From Prochlorococcus sp. AG-436-J02 (lineage in GTDB: Bacteria > Cyanobacteriota > Cyanobacteriia > PCC-6307 > Cyanobiaceae): DNA of 64,000 nt. The position numbers and the translations under genes were made by a program. This document shows, piece by piece, positions 16,733-24,539 of this stretch. Within the stretch, counting starts at the first letter, position 1; each line of letters begins with the position of its first letter. The DNA lies in the NCBI GenBank assembly GCA_003212625.1, contig QCPI01000002.1, positions 50,698 through 114,697 on the forward strand. Reading direction: 5' to 3'. The notes beneath the pieces were generated by a model that was given only the letters and a program-made list of their open reading frames with translations, was not told the DNA's origin and made no database searches.

Positions 16733-17953
16733 TTGAAAAAAAGCCTACTAACTAAATTCGAATTAGTCAATCGAGATAATATCGGACGGACTTTTCTACC
16801 ATCTGGTTTAAATGGTCAAGCATTAGAAATATCCTTGGATGATATTCCTTCTAGAAGAGAAGTTAGAGAAGCTATCCCCAAGCATTGTTTTAGTCGACAG
16901 ACTCATACATCTCTTTTTTACCTTTGCAGAACAGTCGGAATACAGACTTGTGTTGTTTTGATGGGGCTTTCTATTCCTCTTACGAAAGAGTTCATTCCTC
17001 TATGGATCATTTATGCCATTTTTTCTGGTACAACATCTATGGGACTTTGGGTATTAGCACATGAATGTGGTCATGGAGCCTTTTCAGATAATCGTAAATT
17101 GGAAACCTTTGTCGGTTATCTTCTACATTCTTTTTTACTTGTTCCATATTTTTCTTGGCAAAGATCACATGCCGTTCATCATGCATTTACTAATCACATT
17201 ACTGATGGTGAGACACATGTCCCCGTTGTGATCTCAGGAGACGGCAAACTCGAAAAGAAAGGAGGTGAAAACGAAATTAAGTCGTCCATGTTATTGGGCA
17301 AAACTTTATATGGCTTTAGTCAACTTTTTCTTCACTTGATTCTTGGTTGGCCAGCATATTTACTTGCGGGCAAAACTGGAGGCCCTCGATATGGCATGAG
17401 TAATCATTTTTGGCCAACAGCACCTTTCTCTAAAAAACTTTGGCCCTCTATTTGGGCAAAAAAAGTATGGATCTCAGATTGGGGAATCATTTTTATGCTT
17501 TTATTATTGATCTCTTGGTCAATAAATTTTGGAATATATTCAATGATTTGTCTTTATCTAGGTCCCTTACTTGTTGTCAATATTTGGCTTGTAATTTACA
17601 CATGGCTTCATCACACAGATACAGATGTACCACATCTAGGTGAAGGTGAGTTTTCTTACATGAGAGGAGCATTCTTATCTATAGATAGGCCCTATGGAAA
17701 AATATTAGATTTTTTACATCACTCAATTGGATCAACCCATGCAATACATCATATTGAGCCAACAGTTCCTCATTATCATGCAAGACTTGCTACTAGAGTT
17801 TTAAAAAATAAATTTCCAAAAGTTTATCTTTACAACCCTACCCCAATTTTTAATTCTCTTTGGCATATAGCTACTAATTGTGTGGCTGTAAAGAAAGATC
17901 TTGATGTTGATAGGTATGTATGGAAACAACCAAAAGCATATCACTCTAATTAA
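16733..17953 (+). CDS. FAD2-like delta-12 fatty acid desaturase, 406 aa
   Basis: A membrane-bound di-iron desaturase. Three histidine boxes are present: HECGH at 110-114, HAVHH at 146-150 and HAIHH about residue 340, with hydrophobic spans between them. The stretch around box 2 (LLHSFLLVPYFSWQRSH) and the HECGHGAFS box are characteristic of the FAD2/omega-6 type known from eukaryotic microsomes and some bacteria. It probably introduces a second double bond into membrane glycerolipid acyl chains. TTG start; the ATG-free N-terminus makes the exact start uncertain. Confidence 0.9.
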   Translation: MKKSLLTKFELVNRDNIGRTFLPSGLNGQALEISLDDIPSRREVREAIPKHCFSRQTHTSLFYLCRTVGIQTCVVLMGLSIPLTKEFIPLWIIYAIFSGTTSMGLWVLAHECGHGAFSDNRKLETFVGYLLHSFLLVPYFSWQRSHAVHHAFTNHITDGETHVPVVISGDGKLEKKGGENEIKSSMLLGKTLYGFSQLFLHLILGWPAYLLAGKTGGPRYGMSNHFWPTAPFSKKLWPSIWAKKVWISDWGIIFMLLLLISWSINFGIYSMICLYLGPLLVVNIWLVIYTWLHHTDTDVPHLGEGEFSYMRGAFLSIDRPYGKILDFLHHSIGSTHAIHHIEPTVPHYHARLATRVLKNKFPKVYLYNPTPIFNSLWHIATNCVAVKKDLDVDRYVWKQPKAYHSN

Positions 17954-18055
17954 TTTATCTTAGTTTAATATTACTTTCGAATCATAAATTTATTTATATT
18001 AAATGACTATTTTATAAATTAAGTTTAAAATAAAAATTAAGGTTAGTAATTAAAA

Positions 18056-18238
18056 ATGACAAAGAAGGACTATGAATGCTTCTTATTTAAGATAGATCAA
18101 TTAAATAAGTTGGTTGAGATGTTAAATGTATCTTCTGATAAATATCAGTTATTTATTAAATGTAAAACTCATGAGGAGGTCGTCGAACTTGCTAGAAAAT
18201 GGGGATATGAAATTGGTAAGAGATGGGGAGATTATTAG
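18056..18238 (+). CDS. Nif11-like small protein, 60 aa
   Basis: The C-terminal half CKTHEEVVELARKWGYEIG matches the Nif11-type block (EEVV-x-LA-x-x-x-GY-x-I), and the N-terminal YECFLFKIDQLNKLVEML fits its first helix. The end RWGDY is aromatic and acidic, without a leader-peptide cleavage motif or a Cys-rich core. A stand-alone helical protein of unknown role; second Nif11-like gene of the window (see 13174). Confidence 0.55.
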   Translation: MTKKDYECFLFKIDQLNKLVEMLNVSSDKYQLFIKCKTHEEVVELARKWGYEIGKRWGDY

Positions 18239-18259
18239 TAAATAAAAGTATTTATTAAT

Positions 18260-18514
18260 CTAATTACCTCCGCCATTACAGCTCCAAACTTTTGATGGTA
18301 TTCCCTGTGTATTCTTTCCATCGATACGCCATGTTTTTGTAATACAATCATTTTGTGTATTAGCCCATATTGACATTGGTTCCAGTGCAGTTGATACTTC
18401 CTTTAGTGATTTTGAAATGGATATAACTGAAATTGATGTAAATAAGAGTGAGAAAGTGCTTAAACCTGCACAAATCAGGTACTTGTTATCCACAAATAAT
18501 TTCTTTAGCATCAT
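18260..18514 (-). CDS. Small anchored protein with C-terminal W-SCNGGG motif, 84 aa
   Basis: One membrane span at about residues 13-33, then ALEPMSIWANTQNDCITKTWRIDG and a final KVWSCNGGGN. The two cysteines lie outside the membrane. I recall similar short proteins ending in VWxCNGGG as numerous in marine Synechococcus/Prochlorococcus; their function is unknown. The start could be either of the two adjacent ATG codons. Confidence 0.65.
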   Translation of the reverse strand: MMLKKLFVDNKYLICAGLSTFSLLFTSISVISISKSLKEVSTALEPMSIWANTQNDCITKTWRIDGKNTQGIPSKVWSCNGGGN

Positions 18515-18645
18515 TATATTAAATATTAAAATTCACAGTACATAAAATTATTAAATTTATCTTACTAAGTTTTGTTTTGAAAATATTACAGATTTATTTT
18601 TACGACTATTAATTAAAAAATCTTATATAAATTGTTTAGAAGTGA

Positions 18646-18804
18646 TTAATTCTTATTTTCAAGAAATTCTAGGATCTTTTTAAATCTGTCGGTATTTTCA
18701 TAATTCGGACTTGCGGTTAAAAATACAACTAAAAGTATCATTAGCACTCCAATGATAGAAACCCCTAACATTACTTGCTGGAACGGGTCTAATGATTCAA
18801 GCAT
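18646..18804 (-). CDS. Single-span membrane microprotein, 52 aa
   Basis: MLESLDPFQQVMLGVS leads into one helix (about residues 11-31) followed by ASPNYENTDRFKKILEFLE. The mixture of a clear span and a charged helical tail is protein-like. The frame is intact with an ATG start. Unknown family. Confidence 0.5.
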   Translation of the reverse strand: MLESLDPFQQVMLGVSIIGVLMILLVVFLTASPNYENTDRFKKILEFLENKN

Positions 18805-18897
18805 CTTTTTTTTGTTTAAATAATCGAATAATTTAATTTTAATTGAAGGAGGACCTTTTTATTGATATTTGATCTAAATATTTTATTTGCTGGATCG

Positions 18898-19068
18898 TTA
18901 TTTACTCTGCTTCGTTTCTTTAGGCCATCTAGCCTTTAGATTAAGTGGGTTTTTGAAATTTACTTCAATAGGGTTGCCTTGAGCTAAGGCAATTAATGCT
19001 TTTAATGCCCATCCTCCGATAATTAAAATAAACGAGATTAAGAGTAAATAAATTATGTTGGTAAGCAT
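18898..19068 (-). CDS. Single-span membrane microprotein, 56 aa
   Basis: N-terminal helix (MLTNIIYLLLISFILIIGGW), then ALKALIALAQGNPIEVNF and a basic tail KNPLNLKARWPKETKQSK. The basic, proline-containing C-terminus is expected on the cytoplasmic side. Upstream of the 52-aa gene on the same strand with a 93-base gap, so the two may share a transcript. Confidence 0.5.
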   Translation of the reverse strand: MLTNIIYLLLISFILIIGGWALKALIALAQGNPIEVNFKNPLNLKARWPKETKQSK

Positions 19069-19374
19069 TAATGTTAAACAGTACTTAATTACATATTATT
19101 ATATTTAAATACTTAGTGTTATTGTAAATATCAGCATTATTTTTTTATTATTAATACCTTATCAATAAATAATTTTAATTGAAAATCAATTCACTATGCT
19201 CAGGTTCAATCTGTGACAATTCTAATAAATGAATTTCTTCCTAGCTATAAATACCCATTTTGCTTCCAATTTTCGATAATTGTGTTTGATTAAGCATTTT
19301 ATTATTATTTTTTTTATAATATGATTGATTTTTAAGCAATTTAGTATGAATATAAAATGGATAGTTTTAATTGA
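19069..19374. other. Spacer with a possible broken small ORF
   Basis: A minus-strand frame from 19297 to 19175 reads MLNQTQLSKIGSKMGIYS, a TAG stop at 19241-19243, then EEIHLLELSQIEPEHSELIF and a final stop. The composition on both sides of the TAG is protein-like, so this may be a small gene inactivated by one point mutation. Otherwise nothing is seen. Confidence 0.25.
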
Positions 19375-19584
19375 ATGATCAACAATCCTTATACATATTT
19401 ATTTATTTCTTTTCTTGTTCTATTTGCTATTTTAATTTTATTCTTTAATTTAAAGCCCAACAAAACACTTTTAAATAATAAAATTCTTTTAAAAAATCTT
19501 TTAGAAAGTTTTGATTTGGAATTGCCTGAGGAGTTAAAACGACTAGAAAAATCTTCTACTGACCCTCAAAAAAAACTTTCATAA
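19375..19584 (+). CDS. Single-span membrane protein, 69 aa
   Basis: Residues 5-25 form a hydrophobic anchor (PYTYLFISFLVLFAILILFF), followed by a Lys/Leu-rich soluble part LLKNLLESFDLELPEELKRL. Only 21 bases separate its stop codon from the ATG of the next gene, a Cys-motif family member, so they are probably co-transcribed. An anchored gene also precedes the family member at 14096, which may be meaningful. Confidence 0.5.
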   Translation: MINNPYTYLFISFLVLFAILILFFNLKPNKTLLNNKILLKNLLESFDLELPEELKRLEKSSTDPQKKLS

Positions 19585-19605
19585 TATTTTTATTTGTTTT
19601 TTCCA

Positions 19606-19776
19606 ATGTCCAGCTTTGATTTTGATGACACTGAAACATCTGGTATTTGGTGGTCAACTAATGTTTCGATTAGAGATTTATGTATAGAACTTAAGGAAGA
19701 GACAGCTTGCAAAGATAAGGATATAGTTCAACTTCTCCGATCTATTGCTAATTCAATTGAAGAAAACAGTTTTTAA
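19606..19776 (+). CDS. Small helical Cys-motif protein, 56 aa (member C of a four-copy family)
   Basis: The core SIRDLCIELKEETACKDKDI then VQLLRSIAN aligns gap-free with the copies at 3470, 14096 and 60151, including both cysteines. The N-terminus is acidic and then aromatic (FDFDDTETSGIWWSTN). I use the ATG at 19606 rather than an upstream TTG. The paired Trp residues just before the core resemble the W-rich start (MTEEWKPVDS, DAWEEIKD) of member D. Confidence 0.6.
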   Translation: MSSFDFDDTETSGIWWSTNVSIRDLCIELKEETACKDKDIVQLLRSIANSIEENSF

Positions 19777-19824
19777 TTTGGGTATATTGTTTAATATATT
19801 TTAATATTTATCTAACTGTAATTT

Positions 19825-20841
19825 CTAGGAATAGCTTACCTTGTGCTTCGAACATGTTCTGATTGTTTTGTTGTTTTTACCTATTCTTGCTTTTAGCCAT
19901 TTTTCAAGAGATGTGGGAAATATATTTAAATCTTCTTGGATTTTCTTAAGTTTATTCATATCGGCACCATAACCTGCCCTTTCAATCCAGTCTGCCATTA
20001 CACCAATGTCGTATTCCAATAGCTTTATGGCTAATCTTGGGATCATGACATACTTAGTTTTGATTCTTTCTGAATAAATTACTTTTCGGAGTGTATTTGC
20101 CATTTCCCTTCCTGTTAGTTCTTCTCCCGCAATATTTAGAGCTTGATTTTTATATTCATTCGGTTTAGATAATATACCTCTTACCCATTTTCCTATATCT
20201 TCCACTGCAATTGTTTGCCACTTGTAATTTTCACCGATTATTCCTGGAAAAATATTGCTAGATAAAGAATATCCGCTTAATTTATTTTCAAAATTTTCAA
20301 AATAGCTAACTGGTCTCAAAATGGTTGAAACCTTATAAAGATCCATCCTCTTGATGTATTCTTCTATATCCCATTTGCTCGTAAAATGTCCTGGGGCTGG
20401 TTCATTTTTGAGTGGATCTTTTGGTTTACTAATAGAACTAAATATAAAGTGCTGAAGATGTCCTTTCTCATAAGCAATTTTTACTTGATTAATTAAGTTA
20501 AAACCTTGCTCAATTTCATAATCTCGAACAATACTTCCTCTAAAGATTTTCCATCCTTTTGTAGGAGTAGTGTTTCCAAAAATAGCTGAAGCTCCTTCAA
20601 ATGCTTTGTTTAGACTTGCTGCATCAAGTAGGTCTCCTTTGACCACTTCTACATTGTTTAGTCTTGCCAGTTCAAGCGCATTTATTGTTTTTGTGTTTCT
20701 TGTAATAGCTCGAATTTTATATTTATTGGTTTTGCAAAGCTCAGTAACAACTCCCATACCTTGTCTACTTGTTGACATGGTTACTGCTATGACAGGCTTT
20801 CGATCTGTCATCGACTCAATAACTTCAGTTGCAGCAACCAC
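19825..20841 (-). CDS. NmrA-like NAD(P)-binding atypical SDR protein, 338 aa
   Basis: A Rossmann-fold protein of the NmrA/atypical SDR type. The dinucleotide loop reads VTMSTSRQGMGVV where family members usually have GATG-x-QG, so the first glycines are replaced. RAITRN, VVKGDLLDAASLNKAFEGA, and HFIFSSISKP follow the usual order, and a substrate-side AGEELTGREMANTL helix is present. Such proteins act as redox sensors or reductases; the substrate is unknown. A second possible start is the ATG eleven codons downstream. Cytoplasmic. Confidence 0.8.
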   Translation of the reverse strand: MVAATEVIESMTDRKPVIAVTMSTSRQGMGVVTELCKTNKYKIRAITRNTKTINALELARLNNVEVVKGDLLDAASLNKAFEGASAIFGNTTPTKGWKIFRGSIVRDYEIEQGFNLINQVKIAYEKGHLQHFIFSSISKPKDPLKNEPAPGHFTSKWDIEEYIKRMDLYKVSTILRPVSYFENFENKLSGYSLSSNIFPGIIGENYKWQTIAVEDIGKWVRGILSKPNEYKNQALNIAGEELTGREMANTLRKVIYSERIKTKYVMIPRLAIKLLEYDIGVMADWIERAGYGADMNKLKKIQEDLNIFPTSLEKWLKARIGKNNKTIRTCSKHKVSYS

Positions 20842-21039
20842 GACTCTCTCGACTTGGGTTAAGTAATGTAAATTATAGGTAAACTTATGTAAAGTCGCTG
20901 CCTTTTGCTTCTTCGGTGATGAAAGACTTTTTATCTTCTGTAGATCGATATCAATATTTTTTTTGCGTAAAGGAATGTTTTATTTACGTTTTTTCTTAGA
21001 AATAATGGCTATGTATTAAATAGTTCTTAATTTGATCCT

Positions 21040-21240
21040 ATGGCAAATGAAGTTCTTCCCGGAAACGATCGAAAAAATATTATCTTTGATGTTGTCGATG
21101 GTGTTCCACCTTCAGGCGATGAATCTGAAGAATTTAGATCTTTCCGTTCTAAAATTGAATCTGACATTAATATGCTTGAATTTTCAGCTGAGGAATTAGG
21201 TTTTAATAATGTTTTGTTTGAATATATGAGTCAAGGATAA
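21040..21240 (+). CDS. Conserved-looking acidic protein, 66 aa
   Basis: A soluble acidic protein: MANEVLPGNDRKNIIFDVVD, a Pro/Gly turn GVPPSGDESEEF, and a helical C-terminus. A clean ATG frame with good codon variety. No family recognised. Convergent with the 129-aa gene 18 bases downstream. Confidence 0.55.
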   Translation: MANEVLPGNDRKNIIFDVVDGVPPSGDESEEFRSFRSKIESDINMLEFSAEELGFNNVLFEYMSQG

Positions 21241-21258
21241 TTATATATTTGGAGTTTT

Positions 21259-21648
21259 TTAATCTAGACCTTGGAATAATTCTTTGTGAACTGCAAACGT
21301 ATGGTATAGACAAGTACCATTCTCTGGCGATAATCTTTCCCCGTCTTTATTCCATGCAAGTGAACATATTAATTCTCCATCCCATTTTACATTGTGCTCA
21401 TTTATTTCTTTAGACCATTTTCTAACATCCTTAAAGTGATCAGGCATATGAGTACCTATCTTTCTGCATATATCACATAAAATTGATAATATTGGTGGTT
21501 TAGTGTTTAATTTAAGCTCTTTAGTTAGTGATGGCTGAGTAAAGACTCCAACGTATCTTATATGGTCAATAATCTTTTGCTCTTTGTTATTTAATTTTGC
21601 CTTTATACATGCATCTTCAAATTCATCGATTGGAGTTATCGGTCGCAT
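21259..21648 (-). CDS. Hypothetical protein with CxxC, 129 aa
   Basis: A soluble protein with a winged-helix-like N-terminal half (NNKEQKIIDHIRYVGVFTQP, SLTKELKL) and a C-D-I-C motif in ILCDICRKIGTHMPDHFKDV, plus two more Cys (LICSLAW, GTCLYHTF) and several His that could bind a metal. The C-terminal part has WDGELICSLAWNKDG, a beta-hairpin-like segment. I cannot name a family. Confidence 0.65.
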   Translation of the reverse strand: MRPITPIDEFEDACIKAKLNNKEQKIIDHIRYVGVFTQPSLTKELKLNTKPPILSILCDICRKIGTHMPDHFKDVRKWSKEINEHNVKWDGELICSLAWNKDGERLSPENGTCLYHTFAVHKELFQGLD

Positions 21649-21974
21649 ACTAAAACTAATTAGTTATTTAAATTATCTTTTATTATCTTGTTTTAATCAA
21701 GTTTATTTTCCTTTATTAATTCATGAATCTAGTTGTCCTTTCAAATAATTTAATTATTTTATCTGACTTCAAAGTGTTCCTGATGTATCAAACCGTCCCA
21801 GATATTCAACTTCTCTGACTATTTCATGAAGTTCTGATTTATATGAGTTTCTTCATGATTCCCTTTATAAAGCCTGTCATAGCGTCGTTGCTCAAGAATA
21901 AAATGTTACAAAATACAATATCAATGGTTATATTCCCAGATGGCTGGTATTTATATTGAGTCTTACTAAAGAAC
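21649..21974. other. Spacer upstream of duplicated microgene
   Basis: No gene. Local composition is less AT-biased than other gaps (for example CCGTCCCAG near 21796 and CGTCGTTGC near 21883), which is a weak hint of an untranslated leader or small RNA. Short inverted sequences CATGAAG (about 21822) and CTTCATG (about 21850) could form a loose stem. Confidence 0.3.
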
Positions 21975-22127
21975 ATGCTTCCTTTAACTTTCGCTGGACT
22001 TCTAAGCACACCAGCTCCTACTGCGCCAATCCTAGGTATCGCTTTTATGGCTCTATTCGGAATTATGGCTGTCGTTGTCGGCCCTAATTACGATGGTTTT
22101 AATGATCCAAATACATCTAATAAGTAA
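21975..22127 (+). CDS. Single-span microprotein, 50 aa (paralogue of 22405-22554)
   Basis: The product MLPLTFAGLLSTPAPTAPIL continues into one membrane helix and ends VVGPNYDGFNDPNTSNK. With its paralogue it shares FAGL-x-STPAPTA at the N-terminus and VGP-x-YDG-x-N at the C-terminus. Even 17 DNA bases (AGCACACCAGCTCCTAC) are identical between the two copies, so constraint or recent duplication is likely. A strong terminator follows. The layout resembles small photosynthetic-membrane subunits, but it is none that I can name. Confidence 0.65.
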   Translation: MLPLTFAGLLSTPAPTAPILGIAFMALFGIMAVVVGPNYDGFNDPNTSNK

Positions 22128-22149
22128 ATAGCTCATAAAACCTGAATAT

Positions 22150-22186
22150 GTGGTTAGTTGTCTAATTGATAACTAACCACTTTTTT
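22150..22186 (+). terminator. Strong rho-independent terminator
   Basis: Perfect 10-bp stem GTGGTTAGTT (22150-22159) with AACTAACCAC (22171-22180), an 11-base loop and TTTTTT. It ends the transcript of the 50-aa gene 23 bases upstream. Confidence 0.9.
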
Positions 22187-22404
22187 CTATCTAAATTTAT
22201 AGACCACTTCTTATGCCGAAATTCATTAATTAAATTAGAAAAGCTAACCGACTATTTTGTAGCGAATCATTTATCGTTTATCAACATAAGATTCTTATTG
22301 GTGTATCAATAAGTCAAATATAATTATTTTTTGTTTTAGAACGGGTAACCAATTTATTTATTAATTCATTTTCTGCTATTTATAACTAGCTTTATTTATC
22401 ATTT

Positions 22405-22554
22405 ATGGGAAGTTTTTTATTTGCTGGTCTTACTAGCACACCAGCTCCTACAGCTGTTCTAGTAGGTGTCGCTTCAATCGTTTTATTCGCAATTGTTGGT
22501 TTAGCCGTAGGTCCTGATTATGATGGGATGAACGCTCCAGAAGTTAAAAAGTAA
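22405..22554 (+). CDS. Single-span microprotein, 49 aa (paralogue of 21975-22127)
   Basis: MGSFLFAGLTSTPAPTAVLV, then a helix and VGPDYDGMNAPEVKK. It has the same architecture and anchor motifs as the upstream paralogue, is transcribed separately from it (a perfect terminator lies between), and has its own terminator. Conservation of STPAPTA and GP-x-YDG at both membrane edges suggests binding partners on both faces. The function is unknown. Confidence 0.65.
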   Translation: MGSFLFAGLTSTPAPTAVLVGVASIVLFAIVGLAVGPDYDGMNAPEVKK

Positions 22555-22581
22555 AAAACTAATTTTATTAAAAAAAACTAA

Positions 22582-22613
22582 GGTAAATAAATATCGTTAT
22601 TTACCTTTTTTTT
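22582..22613. terminator. Probably bidirectional terminator
   Basis: Perfect 9-bp stem GGTAAATAA (22582-22590) with TTATTTACC (22597-22605) and an 8-base T run on the plus strand. On the minus strand the stem is followed by TTAGTTTTTTTT, so it can also end the convergent kinase gene, whose stop codon overlaps its edge. Confidence 0.85.
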
Positions 22614-23220
22614 ATGGCATTTTTTTTATTGATTTTATGTTTGTAATAAGTTTCCTATATGATTCTCTATTATCAGGATTCATTTCACTTACTTTATAAG
22701 TATTTATATATACGTGTAATTTTTTAAAAAATAAATACCATGATTTAGAGAACTTTTTCTTAATTTCTTTTCTCTTTCTTCCTCTTTCTAATTGATCTCT
22801 CTTAAGCCTTCTTAAATAACATATTTCTTTCTTTTGTCTACAAAATATGTTCATTGTATTTTTATAATCTATATTTAACCTGTGCGAAAAAATTCCTTCA
22901 ATAATTAGAAATTTAGTCCCTTTTAATTCTGATGTTATTGAATGTGAGGATTTTCTTCTCCTAAAATCATAATTAATTAACTTTATAGATTTTTTCTTGT
23001 TATAAATTGAATTTATTGTTTTGATTATTTCTTTTTCTTTAATACTTATAATTCTGTCGTAAAGGTCAATAATAAATATTGATAATATTTTAATTAATAA
23101 ATTATCTCTATAGTATGAATCTGTTTTGATTATAAATGCATTATTTAGATCATTGTATAATTTCTTAGCTAAGTGAGATTTTCCAGATCCAGATGGACCT
23201 GTAATTACTATTGTTTTCAT
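22612..23220 (-). CDS. Uridine-kinase-like P-loop kinase, 202 aa
   Basis: Walker A motif GPSGSGKS at residues 8-15 and the early substrate-site aspartate in FIIKTDSYYRD match the uridine kinase / phosphoribulokinase family; FLIIEGIF is the Walker B-like strand (LIVEGI in relatives), and RRLKRDQLERGR is the lid/arginine region. The rest is unusually Lys/Ile-rich, as in fast-evolving AT-rich genomes. Predicted to phosphorylate a nucleoside or other small molecule in the cytoplasm; the exact substrate is not decided. Confidence 0.75.
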   Translation of the reverse strand: MKTIVITGPSGSGKSHLAKKLYNDLNNAFIIKTDSYYRDNLLIKILSIFIIDLYDRIISIKEKEIIKTINSIYNKKKSIKLINYDFRRRKSSHSITSELKGTKFLIIEGIFSHRLNIDYKNTMNIFCRQKKEICYLRRLKRDQLERGRKRKEIKKKFSKSWYLFFKKLHVYINTYKVSEMNPDNRESYRKLITNIKSIKKMP

Positions 23221-23302
23221 TGGCTACTAATAAATATATAATCTATTCAAAATAAAAGGTTCGTATTTGATACTAAAACATAATCTAATATTTTGGTCTA
23301 AA

Positions 23303-23425
23303 TTAATTTTTTTGATAGTCAACCCCATTCTTATTGAATCTATTTTCGATAAATCTTACTACTAGAATGATTACAGGAATATGCATAAGTCCACCTAGTA
23401 CTACTGTAGTTTCATTGTAAGCCAT
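23303..23425 (-). CDS. One-helix membrane microprotein, 40 aa
   Basis: MAYNETTVVLGGLMHIPVII forms a polar start and hydrophobic helix, then VVRFIENRFNKNGVDYQKN is a basic tail. Shape and charge follow the positive-inside rule for a one-span protein. No family recognised. ATG start with an AT-rich leader. Confidence 0.5.
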   Translation of the reverse strand: MAYNETTVVLGGLMHIPVIILVVRFIENRFNKNGVDYQKN

Positions 23426-23525
23426 GATCTTTTTATAAGTATTTTATAAATATACGTTATTAATCTTTTGTTAGCCTGATATGTATCTTTTAGTTATATA
23501 CCTGGAATACATCTGTAGGTATAAA

Positions 23526-23753
23526 TTACATTATTTCAGATAACTCGTTTTCGAAAAACCAATTTATCTCACCATTGTTTAGTTTGACTACCAAGCCAAA
23601 TTGATTTCCATCAACCATTTTATATCCAACCAATTCAACAATAGGATCTTTACTAATTATTAATAAGATGTTCTCTGGTAAGCGGTCATTAACCTCACTG
23701 ATTTCTATTTTTAGTTTTTGCCCTTTTTTAAGAGTTGTAGAATCTTCTATCAT
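23526..23753 (-). CDS. DUF2862 protein, 75 aa
   Basis: A small all-beta domain of the cyanobacterial DUF2862 type: GQKLKIEISEVNDRLPENI at the start and GYKMVDGNQFGLVVKL then WFFENEL at the end match the family's conserved GxKMVDGxGxGVVVxxxDG...WFFExEL. Intact and of usual length. Soluble, function unknown; in some cyanobacteria related genes lie near photosynthesis genes. First of a run of small minus-strand genes leading to the ABC exporter. Confidence 0.85.
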   Translation of the reverse strand: MIEDSTTLKKGQKLKIEISEVNDRLPENILLIISKDPIVELVGYKMVDGNQFGLVVKLNNGEINWFFENELSEIM

Positions 23754-23793
23754 AATTAAATTTATTTACTAAATAAATAATTAATGTAATAGT

Positions 23794-24084
23794 TTATCCA
23801 ATTATTGATAGTGATAATTGATTCTCGATTCCACTGTATTTAATATATTCTTGAAATTCAGATGAATTAAATGCTTTTTGTGCGGCTGCTTTAGATTCAA
23901 ATTCAACTATTACTCCTAACTGACCACCATCCCATTCGTTTAAATCTGAATTTTGATTTACGTCTTTTGCAATAATTGTTCCTCCAACAGATCTAAGCCA
24001 TGGAACCACCGTCTTTACATATTCTATGAATTGAGCTGTGCTTTCGATTTTGGCTTGTTTTAGCCAGTACCCTTTGTTTGACAT
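23794..24084 (-). CDS. DUF1330 protein, 96 aa
   Basis: A ferredoxin-like alpha/beta domain of the DUF1330 family: GYWLKQAKI strand, FIEYVKTVVPWLRSVGGTII helix and strand, WDGGQLGVIVEFESKAAAQKAFNS with the usual F-S/K-x3-A-x2-A/F-x-S/SxEFQEY pattern. Dimeric alpha-beta barrel proteins of this kind have no confirmed activity. Cytoplasmic, full length. Confidence 0.85.
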   Translation of the reverse strand: MSNKGYWLKQAKIESTAQFIEYVKTVVPWLRSVGGTIIAKDVNQNSDLNEWDGGQLGVIVEFESKAAAQKAFNSSEFQEYIKYSGIENQLSLSIIG

Positions 24085-24268
24085 TCCTTTATTTTTTCTT
24101 TAGATTTTCTCATGAAACGGTCACGTTTTGTATTGCTGAAAAAATAATTAATGTTTTATACGTTAAGTATTTATGCTAATAGGAATTGTATTTAATTTTA
24201 ATTTTTTTGGATTTTCTATTATTAATTATTGAATTAGTACATCTAAGTATTTTCTTAAATTTTAATGG

Positions 24269-24496
24269 TCAATTTATAGGATTAATTGATTCAAGTTTTG
24301 ATTTTAGTTGTATAGCTAAATGCTGACGACCAACTGCTAGCAATTTAAGAGTGTCTTCATGCATTCTTAATTGTGCATCAGCGACCTGCAATCCTTTTAA
24401 AAGTTCTTGAACATCTTTCGGTAAGTTTTTTAGATCATATTTCTTATCTTCAAATGTTAAGATTGCATCCTTATCGTTTATAGGTGTATTTCCCAT
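24269..24496 (-). CDS. DUF6447-like small protein, 75 aa
   Basis: A short beta segment (AILTFEDKKYDLKNLPKDVQ) is followed by one long helix (ELLKGLQVADAQLRMHEDTL..., AIQLKSKL). The order I-L-T-x2-x-K-x-YD...L-x-x-L-QVAD-x-x matches the family annotated DUF6447, found in bacteria and phages. Function unknown. The ABC exporter lies 44 bases upstream of it on the genome's left-to-right order and on the same strand ends after it, so they need not be co-transcribed. Confidence 0.65.
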   Translation of the reverse strand: MGNTPINDKDAILTFEDKKYDLKNLPKDVQELLKGLQVADAQLRMHEDTLKLLAVGRQHLAIQLKSKLESINPIN

Positions 24497-24539
24497 TAAT
24501 TTTAAAATGAATATAATGTAATTATAGCATTAATTGTAT

